A stretch of DNA of 64,000 nucleotides from an uncultured Collinsella sp. (lineage in GTDB: Bacteria > Actinomycetota > Coriobacteriia > Coriobacteriales > Coriobacteriaceae), in assembly GCA_900542155.1 (NCBI GenBank), contig UQMD01000007.1:1-64000 (forward strand). The letters run 5' to 3'. The notes beneath the pieces are model-generated. The model worked only from the letters and a program-made list of their open reading frames with translations, did no database searches and was not told the origin of the DNA. A program made the position numbers and the translations under genes. This document shows, piece by piece, positions 49,070 through 58,205 of this stretch. The stretch's first letter is position 1. Every line of letters starts with the position of its first letter.

Positions 49070-52000
49070 ATGACTCAGGGAAAGCATTTCGCTGCCGGTG
49101 GCGATCACTTCGCCGCACTGCCAAGCAAAAAGATTCACGCCCCGAAGGGGATCGCGCGTCTGACTGTCACCGCGGCGACCATGGCCGCCATGACCGGATC
49201 GAGCCTCATCTCACCGTTCGCGGCATTCGCCCAGACCGGTGACGGGGGCACGCAGCACCCCGCCGTGATGTCGCCGATCGCCGCCCACGCCGGCGCGGCA
49301 TCCGGTACCGGCGCGAAATCCGCCGCACAGACCATCGCGGACCTGCAGAAGGCAGTCGACGAGGCGAAGGCGAAGGAGGACGCCGCCAAGGCATCCTACG
49401 ATGAGGCTGCCGGTCCCTACAACGAGGCGGCTTCCGCCCGCGACCAGGCCAAGGCATCCTACGATTCTGCAGTCAGCGCCGGCACGGCAGCCGACCGAGC
49501 GGCAATGGACGAGTACGCCCGTCAGGTCGCGGAGGGCAAGGACGCCGCCGATGCCGCCAGAAAGGACCTCGAGCAGGCGAAGGCGGGTCTCGCAGACGCC
49601 AAGGCAGATGCATCCGAGAAGGACGAGACGTACCAGTCCGCCCTCAAGGCGGCCCAGGACGCTCAGGATGCCCTCGATAAAGCCAAGGCCGATGCCGTAA
49701 GCGCCACCCCGGAGGCGATCAGTGCCGCCGAGCAGGCCGTGCGCGACACCCAGGATGCCGTGAGCAGGGCACAGACCGAGCTCGCAGGCGCCAACGCGAC
49801 GCTTGCCGATGCCCAGTCCAAGCTGGTCGCGGCCCAGTCTGCAAAGGATTCCGCAGATACCGTCCTCGCCGCAGCCCAGCAGAACAAGGACACGGCGGAT
49901 GCGAAGGCCGCAGCCGCCAGCGCCGCCTACGAGAAGGCGAAAGCCGACCTCGCCGCAGCGGAGGCAGGCGCCAGCGGTCCTGAGTACGAAGCCGCGAAGC
50001 AGAAGGTCGCGGACGCAGAGGCAGCCCTCACCGCCGCACGAGCGGCACAGTCCCAGTGCGAGTCCGAGCTCGAGCAGGCGCAGTCCGCTGCGGCAACGGC
50101 ACAGACCGAGCTGAATGATGCCCAGGCGTCCCTCTCCGTAAAGCAGCAGGTCGCACTCGATGCCGCGTCCGGCGTGACCGCCGCCCAGTCCGCACTCGTG
50201 ACCGCGAACTCCGACCTTGATGCCGCCAAGCAGGCGAATGCTGACGCCGTCGCCAAGCTGGATGCCGCGAAGCAGGCTGTCAAAGACGCCGAGTCCGCCA
50301 AGGCAGCCGCCGACGTAGAGCTCGCGAACGCAAAGACCGCAAAGGATACCGCAGACGCCGCCGTGACCGCTGCGCAGCAGAAGGTCGACGAGGCACAGGC
50401 GAAACTCGATACCGCCGACGCGCAGCTCAAGCAGGGAGCCATCGGCTTCTTCCGTGCCATGGGTGCCGATTCAGCCATCGAGATCATCCAGAACTGCACA
50501 TACAAGGACTACACCGAGGTGGGAAACAGCCTCGACGCGACCAGTCTCGACAACATGCTCGCGGCAATCCCGTACATGAAGTCCATCAACGAGTACCGCA
50601 AGTCCGTCGGTCTCTCTGAGCTCCAGGTCACGTACAAGCTCATTGCGGCAGCGATTGCCAACGCGAACTATTCCGATGTCAAGTTTGGGCATTCCATGCA
50701 GTTTGATACGAGCGAAAACCTCGCATGGAACTATGGAACCGATCCGAAACCGCAGTGGGTGGACCAAGAAAAGGCTTTCTTCGATCAGGCGGTAAAGGAG
50801 CTCTATGGCGTCACCGGTCTAATCGGTAAGGATGCCGTAGACTTCTACAAGTCGCATAGTGGGATTGAATCCTATGTCAACCAGCATTTTAAGGTTGCCG
50901 GATATCCCGCAACTGTCGGTCACTACCTGCATGTCATCAGCCCTGAAATCGGCTATATGGGCATGGCGGTCTGCAGCAAGGGAACCATGAACGGCTGGAA
51001 GACCGACAGCTTCGATACCGCAAACCTGGGTTGGGCAGGCTCCGGTTGGAACATGAACCCCATGTCCGTCGACGAGTATGAGCAGAAGCTGACCTCCTAC
51101 ATCGACGGTCTCAAGAACGCCAAGAGCGCACTCGACGTAGCCAAGGCCGATCTCGCATTCAAGAAGCAGGCAGCCGCCGGTGCCGCCACAACCGTCCAGC
51201 AGAAGCAGGGCGCGGCGGATTCCGCACAGGCAGATGTCGATTCCGCGAAGCAGGGCGTTGCCGATGCCCAGCGTGCCGTCGATGCCGCCAAGGCTGATGT
51301 CGCCGCCAAGCAGCAGGGCGTCACGGATGCCCAGGCCAAGCTGGATGCGGCGAAATCGGACCTCGATGCCGCCAACGCGGCAGTCGATACGGCAAAGTCG
51401 ACCGTCCAGCAGAAGCAGGTCGCCCTTGATGCCGCCAACGCAGCCGTAACGACCGTACAGTCTAAGTTGGATTCCGCCAAGGCGGACACCGCTGCTAAGC
51501 AGCAGGGCGTGGACGATGCGAACGCCGACCTCGCGAAGTTCTTCCAGGACGTCGCCGACGCCAAGAAGGCGGTCGATACCGCAAAGAGCGTCCACGACGC
51601 GGCGGCAGCCGACCAGGCCGAGAAGGCGGCAGTCCTCGCAGCCGCCAAGCAAAAGGCGGACGGCACCGCACGCGCCCTCGCAGATGCCCAGCGTGCCGTC
51701 GATGCCGCAAGGGCCGACACCGGCGTTGCCGCCGACAAGCTCACCGGCTCCCAGACCGATCTCGAGGACGCACAGTCGAACCTCGACATCCTCACCGGTC
51801 TTGCCGCGAAGCTCGCAGAGGCACAGCAGCGCGAGCAGGATGCAGTAAAGGCCGTCAATGACACCAAGGCCGCGCTCGATGCTGCGAAGGCTGATACCAT
51901 CGCCGCCGAGTCCCTGGTCTTTGCCGCCGAGCAGGCAAAGGCACAGGCAGACGCCAAGCTGTCGAAGCTGAACTCCATCGACGCCGGCGCGGCGATCGCT

Positions 52001-52420
52001 TCCGGCCATGATGTGAACGCGGATGACGCCCTCAACGCGCTTTTCGCCGCAGCAGTCGAGGCACGTGCCAAGGTCGCGCCCGCCAAGGCCATCCTGGACG
52101 AGAAGCAGGCCACGGTGGACGAGCTCCAGCCCGGCTACGATGCGACACTCGCCGCCTACGAGCAGGCGAAGTCCGACCGCATCGCAGCGGAGCAGAAGCT
52201 TTCCGATGAGATCGCACGACAGGAGGCAGAGGAGGCCGCAAAGCAGCAGGTGGCATACAGCCCGAAGCATCTCGCCGGCACGGAGACCACCCAGCCCGGC
52301 AGCCTCGCCCAGACCGGCGACCGCACGGACCTCATCGGGGAGACGTTCGCCATCGGCGGTACCGTCCTCGTGGCGGCCGGCGTCTTCCTCGACCGGAAGA
52401 AGCGCCGCGGGCAGATGTAA
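49070..52420 (+). CDS. Sortase-anchored coiled-coil surface protein with CAP/SEC10-PgrA-like domain
   Basis: A 1116-residue cell-wall protein. A long signal peptide (to about 55, FAAFAQTG) is followed by an Ala/Asp/Lys-rich coiled coil (about 85-455). A globular centre (about 457-690) has helices and GHSMQFDTSENLAW and VGHYLHVI wording like CAP/SCP proteins, and the N-terminal part of this block resembles the SEC10/PgrA surface-exclusion domain. A second coiled coil (about 690-1060) precedes a variant sortase motif LAQTG (1079-1083), hydrophobic helix and RKKRR tail. In relatives such proteins block redundant conjugation or mediate adhesion. First cargo gene. Confidence 0.82.
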   Translation: MTQGKHFAAGGDHFAALPSKKIHAPKGIARLTVTAATMAAMTGSSLISPFAAFAQTGDGGTQHPAVMSPIAAHAGAASGTGAKSAAQTIADLQKAVDEAKAKEDAAKASYDEAAGPYNEAASARDQAKASYDSAVSAGTAADRAAMDEYARQVAEGKDAADAARKDLEQAKAGLADAKADASEKDETYQSALKAAQDAQDALDKAKADAVSATPEAISAAEQAVRDTQDAVSRAQTELAGANATLADAQSKLVAAQSAKDSADTVLAAAQQNKDTADAKAAAASAAYEKAKADLAAAEAGASGPEYEAAKQKVADAEAALTAARAAQSQCESELEQAQSAAATAQTELNDAQASLSVKQQVALDAASGVTAAQSALVTANSDLDAAKQANADAVAKLDAAKQAVKDAESAKAAADVELANAKTAKDTADAAVTAAQQKVDEAQAKLDTADAQLKQGAIGFFRAMGADSAIEIIQNCTYKDYTEVGNSLDATSLDNMLAAIPYMKSINEYRKSVGLSELQVTYKLIAAAIANANYSDVKFGHSMQFDTSENLAWNYGTDPKPQWVDQEKAFFDQAVKELYGVTGLIGKDAVDFYKSHSGIESYVNQHFKVAGYPATVGHYLHVISPEIGYMGMAVCSKGTMNGWKTDSFDTANLGWAGSGWNMNPMSVDEYEQKLTSYIDGLKNAKSALDVAKADLAFKKQAAAGAATTVQQKQGAADSAQADVDSAKQGVADAQRAVDAAKADVAAKQQGVTDAQAKLDAAKSDLDAANAAVDTAKSTVQQKQVALDAANAAVTTVQSKLDSAKADTAAKQQGVDDANADLAKFFQDVADAKKAVDTAKSVHDAAAADQAEKAAVLAAAKQKADGTARALADAQRAVDAARADTGVAADKLTGSQTDLEDAQSNLDILTGLAAKLAEAQQREQDAVKAVNDTKAALDAAKADTIAAESLVFAAEQAKAQADAKLSKLNSIDAGAAIASGHDVNADDALNALFAAAVEARAKVAPAKAILDEKQATVDELQPGYDATLAAYEQAKSDRIAAEQKLSDEIARQEAEEAAKQQVAYSPKHLAGTETTQPGSLAQTGDRTDLIGETFAIGGTVLVAAGVFLDRKKRRGQM

Positions 52421-52427
52421 AAGCGAG

Positions 52428-52466
52428 CCGGGCGTTGGATATCGGCTAGTGTCCAACGCCCGGTTT
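52428..52466 (+). terminator. Terminator after surface protein
   Basis: A perfect 12-bp stem CCGGGCGTTGGA / TCCAACGCCCGG is followed by TTT. It lies in the leader of the next gene, so it may attenuate rather than fully stop. Confidence 0.8.
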
Positions 52467-52485
52467 CATGGTCAGGGAGATCGGT

Positions 52486-53130
52486 GTGAGAACAAAGGCT
52501 ATTATCGTTGCGCTTCTGGTGTGCCTTTCGGCACCTCAACTTGGATGTGCCAGCGTTGCAAAGCAAGGAAGCGGCTCTGCGGAAAGGGCCGCCACGGCGG
52601 TGAAGAATAAAGACAAAAAGAAGCCAAGTGAAGAAAAGGCGGCGCAGGCCTCTGGAGCCAAGACCGAGGAGAAGAAAGAGTCCGACGGCAAGGACCAGAA
52701 GTCCGATGACTCCAAGAAGGAGGATAACAAGTCTTCCGATTCCTCGAAGTCGGACAGCAAGGGCGATTCCTCCCAGTCCAAGCAGAATTCCGGCAATTCG
52801 CAGAGTTCCGGCAGCAACAATTCCTCTTCCAACGGCGGCAGCCAGAAGAAGTGGGTTGCCGAGCAGGGCCACTGGGAGACAGATTACAGCCAGGTCTGGG
52901 TGCCGAATGTGGTATATACGCGTCATGAACGTTACATTTGTAGTGCATGCGGTGCATCTTTCGATTCTATAGCCGCTTGGTCAGCTCATAGTGACGCAAT
53001 GTGGGAACAAGGTCAAGACCATGGAGCATATATCAATGATTCGTATACTACCTCTGAGGACCAGGGACATTATGAACAGAAGGCTACGGGGCAGCATTGG
53101 GTCGTCGATGTTGCCGGTCACTGGGAATAA
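52486..53130 (+). CDS. Secreted Ser/Lys-rich protein with Cys/His domain
   Basis: A 214-residue exported protein. An N-terminal hydrophobic signal ends LSAPQLGC, a poor lipobox, so lipid attachment is uncertain. A long Ser/Lys/Asp/Asn-rich, disordered stretch (about 30-120) follows. The C-terminal domain has YICSACGASF...HSDAMWEQGQDH, a zinc-finger-like C-x2-C...H...H arrangement, and repeats of GHWE/GHYE. The GTG start at 52486 has AGGGAG six bases upstream. Likely forms a surface partner for the protein encoded before it; function unknown. Confidence 0.7.
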   Translation: MRTKAIIVALLVCLSAPQLGCASVAKQGSGSAERAATAVKNKDKKKPSEEKAAQASGAKTEEKKESDGKDQKSDDSKKEDNKSSDSSKSDSKGDSSQSKQNSGNSQSSGSNNSSSNGGSQKKWVAEQGHWETDYSQVWVPNVVYTRHERYICSACGASFDSIAAWSAHSDAMWEQGQDHGAYINDSYTTSEDQGHYEQKATGQHWVVDVAGHWE

Positions 53131-53181
53131 TGGACATATGTTCCTCTTCTCTTACATTCGGTAAATGTTTATTTATTTGTG

Positions 53182-53206
53182 GGCGGCCGGTTCGGCCGCC
53201 TTTTTT
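53182..53206 (+). terminator. Terminator after secreted protein
   Basis: GGCGGCCG / CGGCCGCC with a 3-nt loop, followed by TTTTTT. Confidence 0.9.
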
Positions 53207-53604
53207 AGACGCCCAGTCTGGGAGCAAACGATAGGAAAGCAATCAAACGAGAGACCGTTCCAAAAGAATCCGGCGGTGCCGGATGCTTCGGGCAAAACCT
53301 TCCGCAAATCGGTAAGGTCTTCCATCAACTTGCTCCAGCCCTCGCCCGGAGTCCGCTACAGCGAATTTCTAACACTCAGCATCCTTCGCGTTAAAAATTC
53401 GCTTCCGCTCACGGTCTCCGCTGACACTACGACACCGCGAAGCCTTTCGCTCGAAACGAGGCCTCTCATTTCGTGTCTACGCTACGCTCCGCCCAATCGC
53501 CGTTCCGGTGATTGCAAGATTGGTGTTGGGCTAGACAAATGGGGCCATACTCGCCCCCTTTATCTGCCAACACATCTTGATTATCGCCTCCCACGGCGAT
53601 AAAG

Positions 53605-53654
53605 TTAGAAATGAAATTCGCCTTCATTTCTAAGGGAAGTGACGGCGTCACTTC
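53605..53654. other. Candidate oriT: paired inverted repeats
   Basis: TTAGAAATGAA / TTCATTTCTAA (53605-53615, 53623-53633) and GAAGTGAC / GTCACTTC (53636-53643, 53647-53654) lie side by side about 100 bases before mobC. Adjacent hairpins just upstream of MobC and relaxase genes are the usual layout of an origin of transfer. No nic site can be fixed by eye. Confidence 0.6.
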
Positions 53655-53754
53655 AAAAAATCGGCGCGACGTCAGTCGCTCCCAAAAAAGGAAAGCAATC
53701 TCATATCGGTTTTGAATCGGTGGCCTCACCGATTCGCTCTGCTTTCCTGGGGGC

Positions 53755-54345
53755 ATGATGAGTTGCAAGCGTCCACACACCGTTAAGGCGACACTCACCT
53801 CTGAAGAATACGAAACGTTTTCCGCTTTGGCGGACAAGGCAGGCATGACGAAAGCCGAACTCATTCGCTATGCACTGATTCATTGGAATGAATCGTTCGA
53901 TGATCTAGTCATTTCCAAAAATAAGAACGGTGGCCTTAGCAAAAAGCTGCAAACCGTTTCAGAGGATTCGAACGAAAAGCGCTCGGAGGTTATTTACGTC
54001 AAAGTCACCGATGGCGAGCACGAGGCGATTCGCAAGCAGGCGGATGCGCTCGGCACGACCGTCAGTGCGTATGCCCGCCGCGTGATGCTGGCCGGGAAAA
54101 TCGAGATGATCGATTTCGATATGAGCCAGGTCGCAAAAATCTATCACGAGCTGTATCGCGAGGGGACGAACCTCAACCAGCTGATGTATTTTGTGAATGC
54201 GCAAGGTCTTCCGGCCTACAACGAGAAGGCGGTTTTCCGAACGCTTGAAAAGGTTTACCAAAATGCCCGTAAAGTCACTCTCTTCATCGAAGAGCTCGAA
54301 CAGCGCTATTTCACCGATGGCGGTGAGCTCGATGACCGTCGTTAA
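53755..54345 (+). CDS. mobC: MobC-like mobilization protein
   Basis: A 196-residue relaxosome accessory protein. The N-terminal half has a ribbon-helix-helix-like stretch (VKATLTSEEYETFSALADKAGMTKAELIRYAL). The C-terminal MobC domain (about 80-185) includes the conserved YREGTNLNQLMYFVNAQG. It helps the relaxase open DNA at oriT. Its 3' end overlaps the relaxase start by 14 bases, which indicates translational coupling. Start either of two adjacent ATGs after TGGGGG. Confidence 0.9.
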   Translation: MMSCKRPHTVKATLTSEEYETFSALADKAGMTKAELIRYALIHWNESFDDLVISKNKNGGLSKKLQTVSEDSNEKRSEVIYVKVTDGEHEAIRKQADALGTTVSAYARRVMLAGKIEMIDFDMSQVAKIYHELYREGTNLNQLMYFVNAQGLPAYNEKAVFRTLEKVYQNARKVTLFIEELEQRYFTDGGELDDRR

Positions 54346-55531
54346 GCAGGAAGGTGTTTCGTCCGAGCGCTACGCGAAGCACCTGCGCAAGTACATTAAC
54401 GGAAAGAATGCTTTGGCCCGCGGCGGCTGGAACCTCGCGAACGGAAAGTACTGGTTTTCCGAAATGGCTATGACGCGGAAGATGTTCCATCACGACAGGC
54501 CCGCGCGTGCCGGCGCGAAGAACATAACGATGCTTCATCAGATTCTCGCGTTTCTGCCCGAGGAGTGCAGCTGCAACGGAGGCAAGATGACCCCCGATGC
54601 GTGTATGGCCTACGCGGAGCAATGGCTTGCGAAACACTACCCGCATCAACAAGTGATTGTCGCGTTGCATGAGGAAAGCGATAAGGCGGGAAAACGCTAC
54701 GCGGTTCATATGGCGATTAACCGCACGGATCTTTTGACGGGTAAGCGTTGCGAGACGGGTGGGCGTCGCGGAAAGTACGAACGCGCTGCGTGGGTTCGTG
54801 AAATGGACAAGGCCTGGAATCTCGCTCAGCTCGAAAAGGGAAAGAAGAACTCGAAGATTCGAGACCGACAGCCGCGCGACACTGAAAAGAAAATCGTTGA
54901 GCGGGGAGAGTACAGTTATAAAAACAATCTGCGCGAGTTGATCCATCTTGCAATCAACGAAGGTCATCCGAAGAATATGGAGCAGTTTAAAAAGTTACTT
55001 GCCTCATGGGGCGTAGACATTTTCATCAAGAACAACCGAGTCTATGCGACAGATCTCGATATCAAGGAGGCCGGCAACCCGAAGTGCACTTTCAACCTGA
55101 CTCGTCTTGACGGGAGGTTTGCGGTCAAGCAACTTGAGGCGGCCTTCAAAAATAACGTGCTGGAGGCCGAGCGAGCCCTTCCTTATGAGAGGCGTTGCGA
55201 GATTTACATTCAACGGCTTAAGAAGGCGTATTCGGCGTGGGTCGAGCAGGCAAAGGCGAGCAAGGGCGTCGCCTACAATCTCTTTCCTAAGTTCATCGCA
55301 CCGAAGTGCGATGAAGATCTGCTCGAGGATCCGGCGGTTCGTGATGAGCTTCTTGCCCGGCGCGGTTACGCAAGGGAGATTCGCAACCGTTACGCCGGCG
55401 CCGTTCCCGATGCTGGCGATGACCGCGTTCGCGCCGCAGGCCGAGCCCATGGTGGCAACGTCGACATCTCGCCGCAGGTCGATCGTGCGGTCGACCGAGG
55501 CGATTACGCTCGCGGAGACACGCCTCGCTAG
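54332..55531 (+). CDS. Relaxase (MobP/MobV-like mobilization nuclease)
   Basis: A 399-residue relaxase of the Relaxase (PF03432) type. ATG at 54332 follows GGTGAG; longer frames read back into mobC. A candidate catalytic tyrosine is in SERYAKHLRKYI near residue 14. The metal site is a variant of the usual three-His motif: VALHEESDKAGKRYAVHMAIN. A long C-terminal helical domain follows. The protein is shorter than many relaxases but looks intact. It nicks oriT and pilots the strand through a helper conjugation system, since no transfer channel genes are in the element. Confidence 0.85.
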   Translation: MTVVKQEGVSSERYAKHLRKYINGKNALARGGWNLANGKYWFSEMAMTRKMFHHDRPARAGAKNITMLHQILAFLPEECSCNGGKMTPDACMAYAEQWLAKHYPHQQVIVALHEESDKAGKRYAVHMAINRTDLLTGKRCETGGRRGKYERAAWVREMDKAWNLAQLEKGKKNSKIRDRQPRDTEKKIVERGEYSYKNNLRELIHLAINEGHPKNMEQFKKLLASWGVDIFIKNNRVYATDLDIKEAGNPKCTFNLTRLDGRFAVKQLEAAFKNNVLEAERALPYERRCEIYIQRLKKAYSAWVEQAKASKGVAYNLFPKFIAPKCDEDLLEDPAVRDELLARRGYAREIRNRYAGAVPDAGDDRVRAAGRAHGGNVDISPQVDRAVDRGDYARGDTPR

Positions 55532-55712
55532 TTTTGGAGAGCCTATCGTCGGTGCCCTAGCGTGCTGCCATCCAGTGCCGATTCTTTCATGCTCGCAATT
55601 CGGCGAGGGTGAGGAGTATGAATTGATCGGCGGGAGTCAGCCGCTCTGATAGAATCGTCCTTGCTGTCGGCAGCCCTCGTGCCGGGCAGAGCCCTCCATT
55701 CGATGGGAGGTG
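55532..55712. other. Spacer after relaxase
   Basis: No gene is seen on either strand with a ribosome-binding site. It leads to the small-peptide gene. Confidence 0.4.
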
Positions 55713-55844
55713 ATGCCCATGACCGATTTCACCGAGCTCGTGAAGCTCCTGACCGCTACGGTCTCGCTCCTCACGGCCCTTGTCGGCCTTTCCAAGGCAC
55801 TCAAGCAGGGCTCGAAGCCCAAAAAGAAAGGCCACCGTCGCTAA
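55713..55844 (+). CDS. 43-residue hydrophobic-basic peptide
   Basis: A tiny reading frame (MPMTDFTELVKLLTA...) with GGGAGG upstream at normal spacing. Residues 7-29 form one amphipathic/hydrophobic helix (LVKLLTATVSLLTALVGL) and the C-terminus is basic (KQGSKPKKKGHRR). This layout is typical of small holin-like or type I toxin peptides, or of small membrane regulators. It lies between relaxase and phosphoesterases on the same strand. No antitoxin RNA can be proven; the 263 bases that follow have no gene and could encode one. Confidence 0.6.
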   Translation: MPMTDFTELVKLLTATVSLLTALVGLSKALKQGSKPKKKGHRR

Positions 55845-56040
55845 GACGATGACCTAACTCTATTAAGCAACGGCTCTGCCCAGCTCTCTACAACTTGGGC
55901 TGCCGTCGGCACCATTTTACCCTCCTGACGAGGAATTCGTCCATATTTCAAAAATCGAATCCTGTTCGCGCGTGGGCGTAAACTTTTAGTTGGGCAAATC
56001 CGGCAGATTGGAGCTTGAAACATGAGGGATATGCACCTCA
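55845..56040. other. Spacer between peptide and phosphoesterase operon
   Basis: AT-rich, no gene supported. It could hold an antisense RNA to the peptide gene and the promoter of the phosphoesterases. Confidence 0.4.
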
Positions 56041-56092
56041 TGTCGCTCATAAAACGTCTCCTGACCTCGAAGGAGAACGTTTTTTAGCGACA
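56041..56092 (+). promoter_or_regulatory. Attenuator-like hairpin before phosphoesterases
   Basis: TGTCGCTcAtAAAACGT pairs with ACGTTTTTTAGCGACA, enclosing an inner stem TCTCCT/AGGAGA. The inner stem followed by ACGTTTTTT looks like an intrinsic terminator, while the outer pairing would sequester the T-run. The ribosome-binding AAGGAG starts two bases after the hairpin. Confidence 0.65.
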
Positions 56093-56107
56093 GAAGGAGA
56101 CATAAAT

Positions 56108-56746
56108 ATGATCTGGTTTACCAGCGACACCCACTTCGGGCATGAGAACGTGCTGAAGTTCACCGACCGCCCGTGGGAGACGATTTGGCAGATGAACGAC
56201 GCCATCGTCGACAACATCAACGGCAGGGTTGCCGTGGACGACGAGCTCTACATCCTGGGGGATTTCTCATTCAAGATGACCGCCCAGGACGCCTACGGGC
56301 TGCGCAAGCGGATCGCCTGCAGGCGCATCCACCTCGTCCCGGGAAACCACGACAAGGACTGGACCCAGCCGGCGGTCGCTGGCGCCTTCACCGTGGAGCC
56401 GCCGATCTGCGTGCTCAAGATCGACGGGCAGAAGATCGTCCTGAGCCATTACCCCATGGCCGACTGGCAGGGCATGAGCCATGGATCGTGGCACCTCCAC
56501 GGGCACATCCACAGCAGCGGCGGCGCGTACAACGAGTTCAACCGCAAGCAGGGCCTTCTGCGCTACGACGTCGGTTGCGATGCCAACGGGCACTCCCCGG
56601 TGAGCCTCGACGAGCTGAGGGAATGGTTCGCCGGAGTCGGCGAGCCGTGCGGCCGGGTGAAATGGCCCTGGTGGGTCAACGAGACCGGCGACAGGCAGGT
56701 CGAGCGCGAGCTGGCGGCGTACAAGAGGGAAGAGGCGATCCGATGA
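56108..56746 (+). CDS. Metallophosphoesterase 1
   Basis: A 212-residue calcineurin-like phosphoesterase of the phage/mobile-element type. Motifs in order: TSDTHFGHENVLKF (D7, H9), LGDFSF, VPGNHDKD, LSHYP and LHGHIHS. All metal ligands are present. AAGGAG lies eight bases before ATG 56108. It is the first of three overlapping phosphoesterase genes, more distant from the other two than those are from each other. Substrate (nucleotide, phosphoprotein, RNA end) unknown. Confidence 0.88.
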   Translation: MIWFTSDTHFGHENVLKFTDRPWETIWQMNDAIVDNINGRVAVDDELYILGDFSFKMTAQDAYGLRKRIACRRIHLVPGNHDKDWTQPAVAGAFTVEPPICVLKIDGQKIVLSHYPMADWQGMSHGSWHLHGHIHSSGGAYNEFNRKQGLLRYDVGCDANGHSPVSLDELREWFAGVGEPCGRVKWPWWVNETGDRQVERELAAYKREEAIR

Positions 56747-57468
56747 CGGTCTATGTGACGGGCGACATCCACAGTGGACTCGACATGCAAAAGCTCCGCG
56801 ACTGGGAGCTTGGCGACAGTCTTACCAGCGACGACTATCTCATCGTCGCCGGCGACTTTGGCTTTCCGTGGGATTTCTCTGCCGAGGAATGCGCCGATAT
56901 CGCCTGGCTGGAGTCGCGCCCCTACACGGTGCTGTTCGTCGACGGCAACCACGAGCGCTTCGATCACTGGGCGGAGCGACCCATGGAACTGTGGCACGGT
57001 GGGCTGACGCAACGCCTGTCGGATACTTCGTCTATCCGCCGCCTCATGCGCGGGGAGGTCTTCGAGCTCGACGGCTCGACGGTCTTCACCATGGGCGGTG
57101 CCACGAGCGTGGACAGGGAATACCGCGTGCCGTATTCCAGCTGGTGGCCTCAGGAGCTTCCGGACGAGCGCGAATTCGATGCCGCGCGGGCCAAGCTCGA
57201 CGAGGTCGGCTGGAAGGTCGACTGCGTCATCACCCATACCTGCGCCACGCGCATGCTCTCGCCGACGCTCTACCCGGACCCGGGCTGGGAACGCCCTGAT
57301 GTGGACCGGCTGACCGGATTCCTCGACGAGATCGAGGATCGCCTGGGCTATAAGCACTGGTATTACGGCCATTTTCACCGAGACGGCAACCCGGACGAAC
57401 GGCACACGGTGCTGTATGACCGGATCGTGAGGCTCGGGGACAAACTCCTGCCGTGGGGTGCGTACTGA
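56743..57468 (+). CDS. Metallophosphoesterase 2
   Basis: A 241-residue phosphoesterase overlapping the previous gene by ATGA. Motifs: VTGDIHSG (residues 5-12), VAGDFGF, VDGNHERFDH, THTCA and YYGHFHRD. A long insertion between VDGNHE and the second His motif contains LMRGEVFELDG and FTMGGATSVDREYR, which is shared with the third gene. The two are tandem duplicates. Probably cytosolic. No regulator or nucleotide-binding domain is fused. Confidence 0.88.
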   Translation: MTVYVTGDIHSGLDMQKLRDWELGDSLTSDDYLIVAGDFGFPWDFSAEECADIAWLESRPYTVLFVDGNHERFDHWAERPMELWHGGLTQRLSDTSSIRRLMRGEVFELDGSTVFTMGGATSVDREYRVPYSSWWPQELPDEREFDAARAKLDEVGWKVDCVITHTCATRMLSPTLYPDPGWERPDVDRLTGFLDEIEDRLGYKHWYYGHFHRDGNPDERHTVLYDRIVRLGDKLLPWGAY

Positions 57469-58205
57469 TGACGGTCTATGTGACAGGCGACGTGCACGGC
57501 AGGGCCGAGTACGGGTCCAGCCGGTTCGCCTTCAGGTCTTGGCCACTGGGCCGGACCCTGACGCGCGATGACGCAGTGATCGTGGCCGGCGACTTCGGCT
57601 TTGTCTGGGATGGATCCAACGCCGAGAAATACTGGCTCGACTGGTTCGAATCGAAGCCCTGGACCACGTGTTTCGTAGACGGCAACCATGAGAACCACCA
57701 CGCCCTGGCCGGGCTACCGGTGCGGGAGTGGAACGGCGGGCTCGTCCATGAGGCGCGACCGCACGTGCTGCACCTGATGCGCGGGGAGGTGTTCGATATC
57801 GACGGGCTCACGGTCCTTGCCATGGGCGGTGCCACGAGCAACGACAGGCAGTATCGCAGGGAGGGGAGGAGCTGGTGGCCCGAGGAGATGCCGAGCGAGG
57901 AAGAGATGGAGCACTGCCGCGCCTCGCTCGACCGCGTGGGCTGGAAAGTTGACCACGTTGTGACTCACGAGGCGCCGGCTGCCCTTGCTGAGGGGCTGTG
58001 TCGCGAGCTCGGGCGCGAGTATCGGGACGACCGGCTTCAGCGATTCCTGGGTGAGCTCGACGGACGGCTCGGCTACCGCGTCTGGTTCTTCGGTCACTAC
58101 CATCGCGATAAATGGTGCGACACCAGGCATCGCCTTATCTACCGAGACATCGTGCCGATCGAAGATGCTGCGCCCGGTTCTAGAAACCTTCTAAAAGCGC
58201 TCTAG
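57468..58205 (+). CDS. Metallophosphoesterase 3
   Basis: A 245-residue tandem paralogue of the gene before it, overlapping its stop by one base (TGATG). Motifs: VTGDVHGRAE, VAGDFGF, VDGNHENHH, THEAP and FFGHYHRDKW. It keeps all metal ligands. The shared insert LMRGEVFDIDG and MGGATSNDRQYR marks this pair as one subfamily. The last codons lie within a 16-bp palindrome. Confidence 0.88.
   Translation: MTVYVTGDVHGRAEYGSSRFAFRSWPLGRTLTRDDAVIVAGDFGFVWDGSNAEKYWLDWFESKPWTTCFVDGNHENHHALAGLPVREWNGGLVHEARPHVLHLMRGEVFDIDGLTVLAMGGATSNDRQYRREGRSWWPEEMPSEEEMEHCRASLDRVGWKVDHVVTHEAPAALAEGLCRELGREYRDDRLQRFLGELDGRLGYRVWFFGHYHRDKWCDTRHRLIYRDIVPIEDAAPGSRNLLKAL

Larger units (their letters stand above)
53131..53754. 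other. Long non-coding region before the mobilization genes
   Basis: It begins with a terminator (next entry) and ends in the candidate oriT. The 145-codon open frame at 53165-53602 has no ribosome-binding site and no recognisable motif; I treat it as non-coding. Confidence 0.5.

Noticed and set aside
53165..53602. 145-codon open frame before the mobilization genes
   Set aside because: No ribosome-binding site, starts in a terminator stem, and the sequence looks like non-coding DNA of the transfer region.
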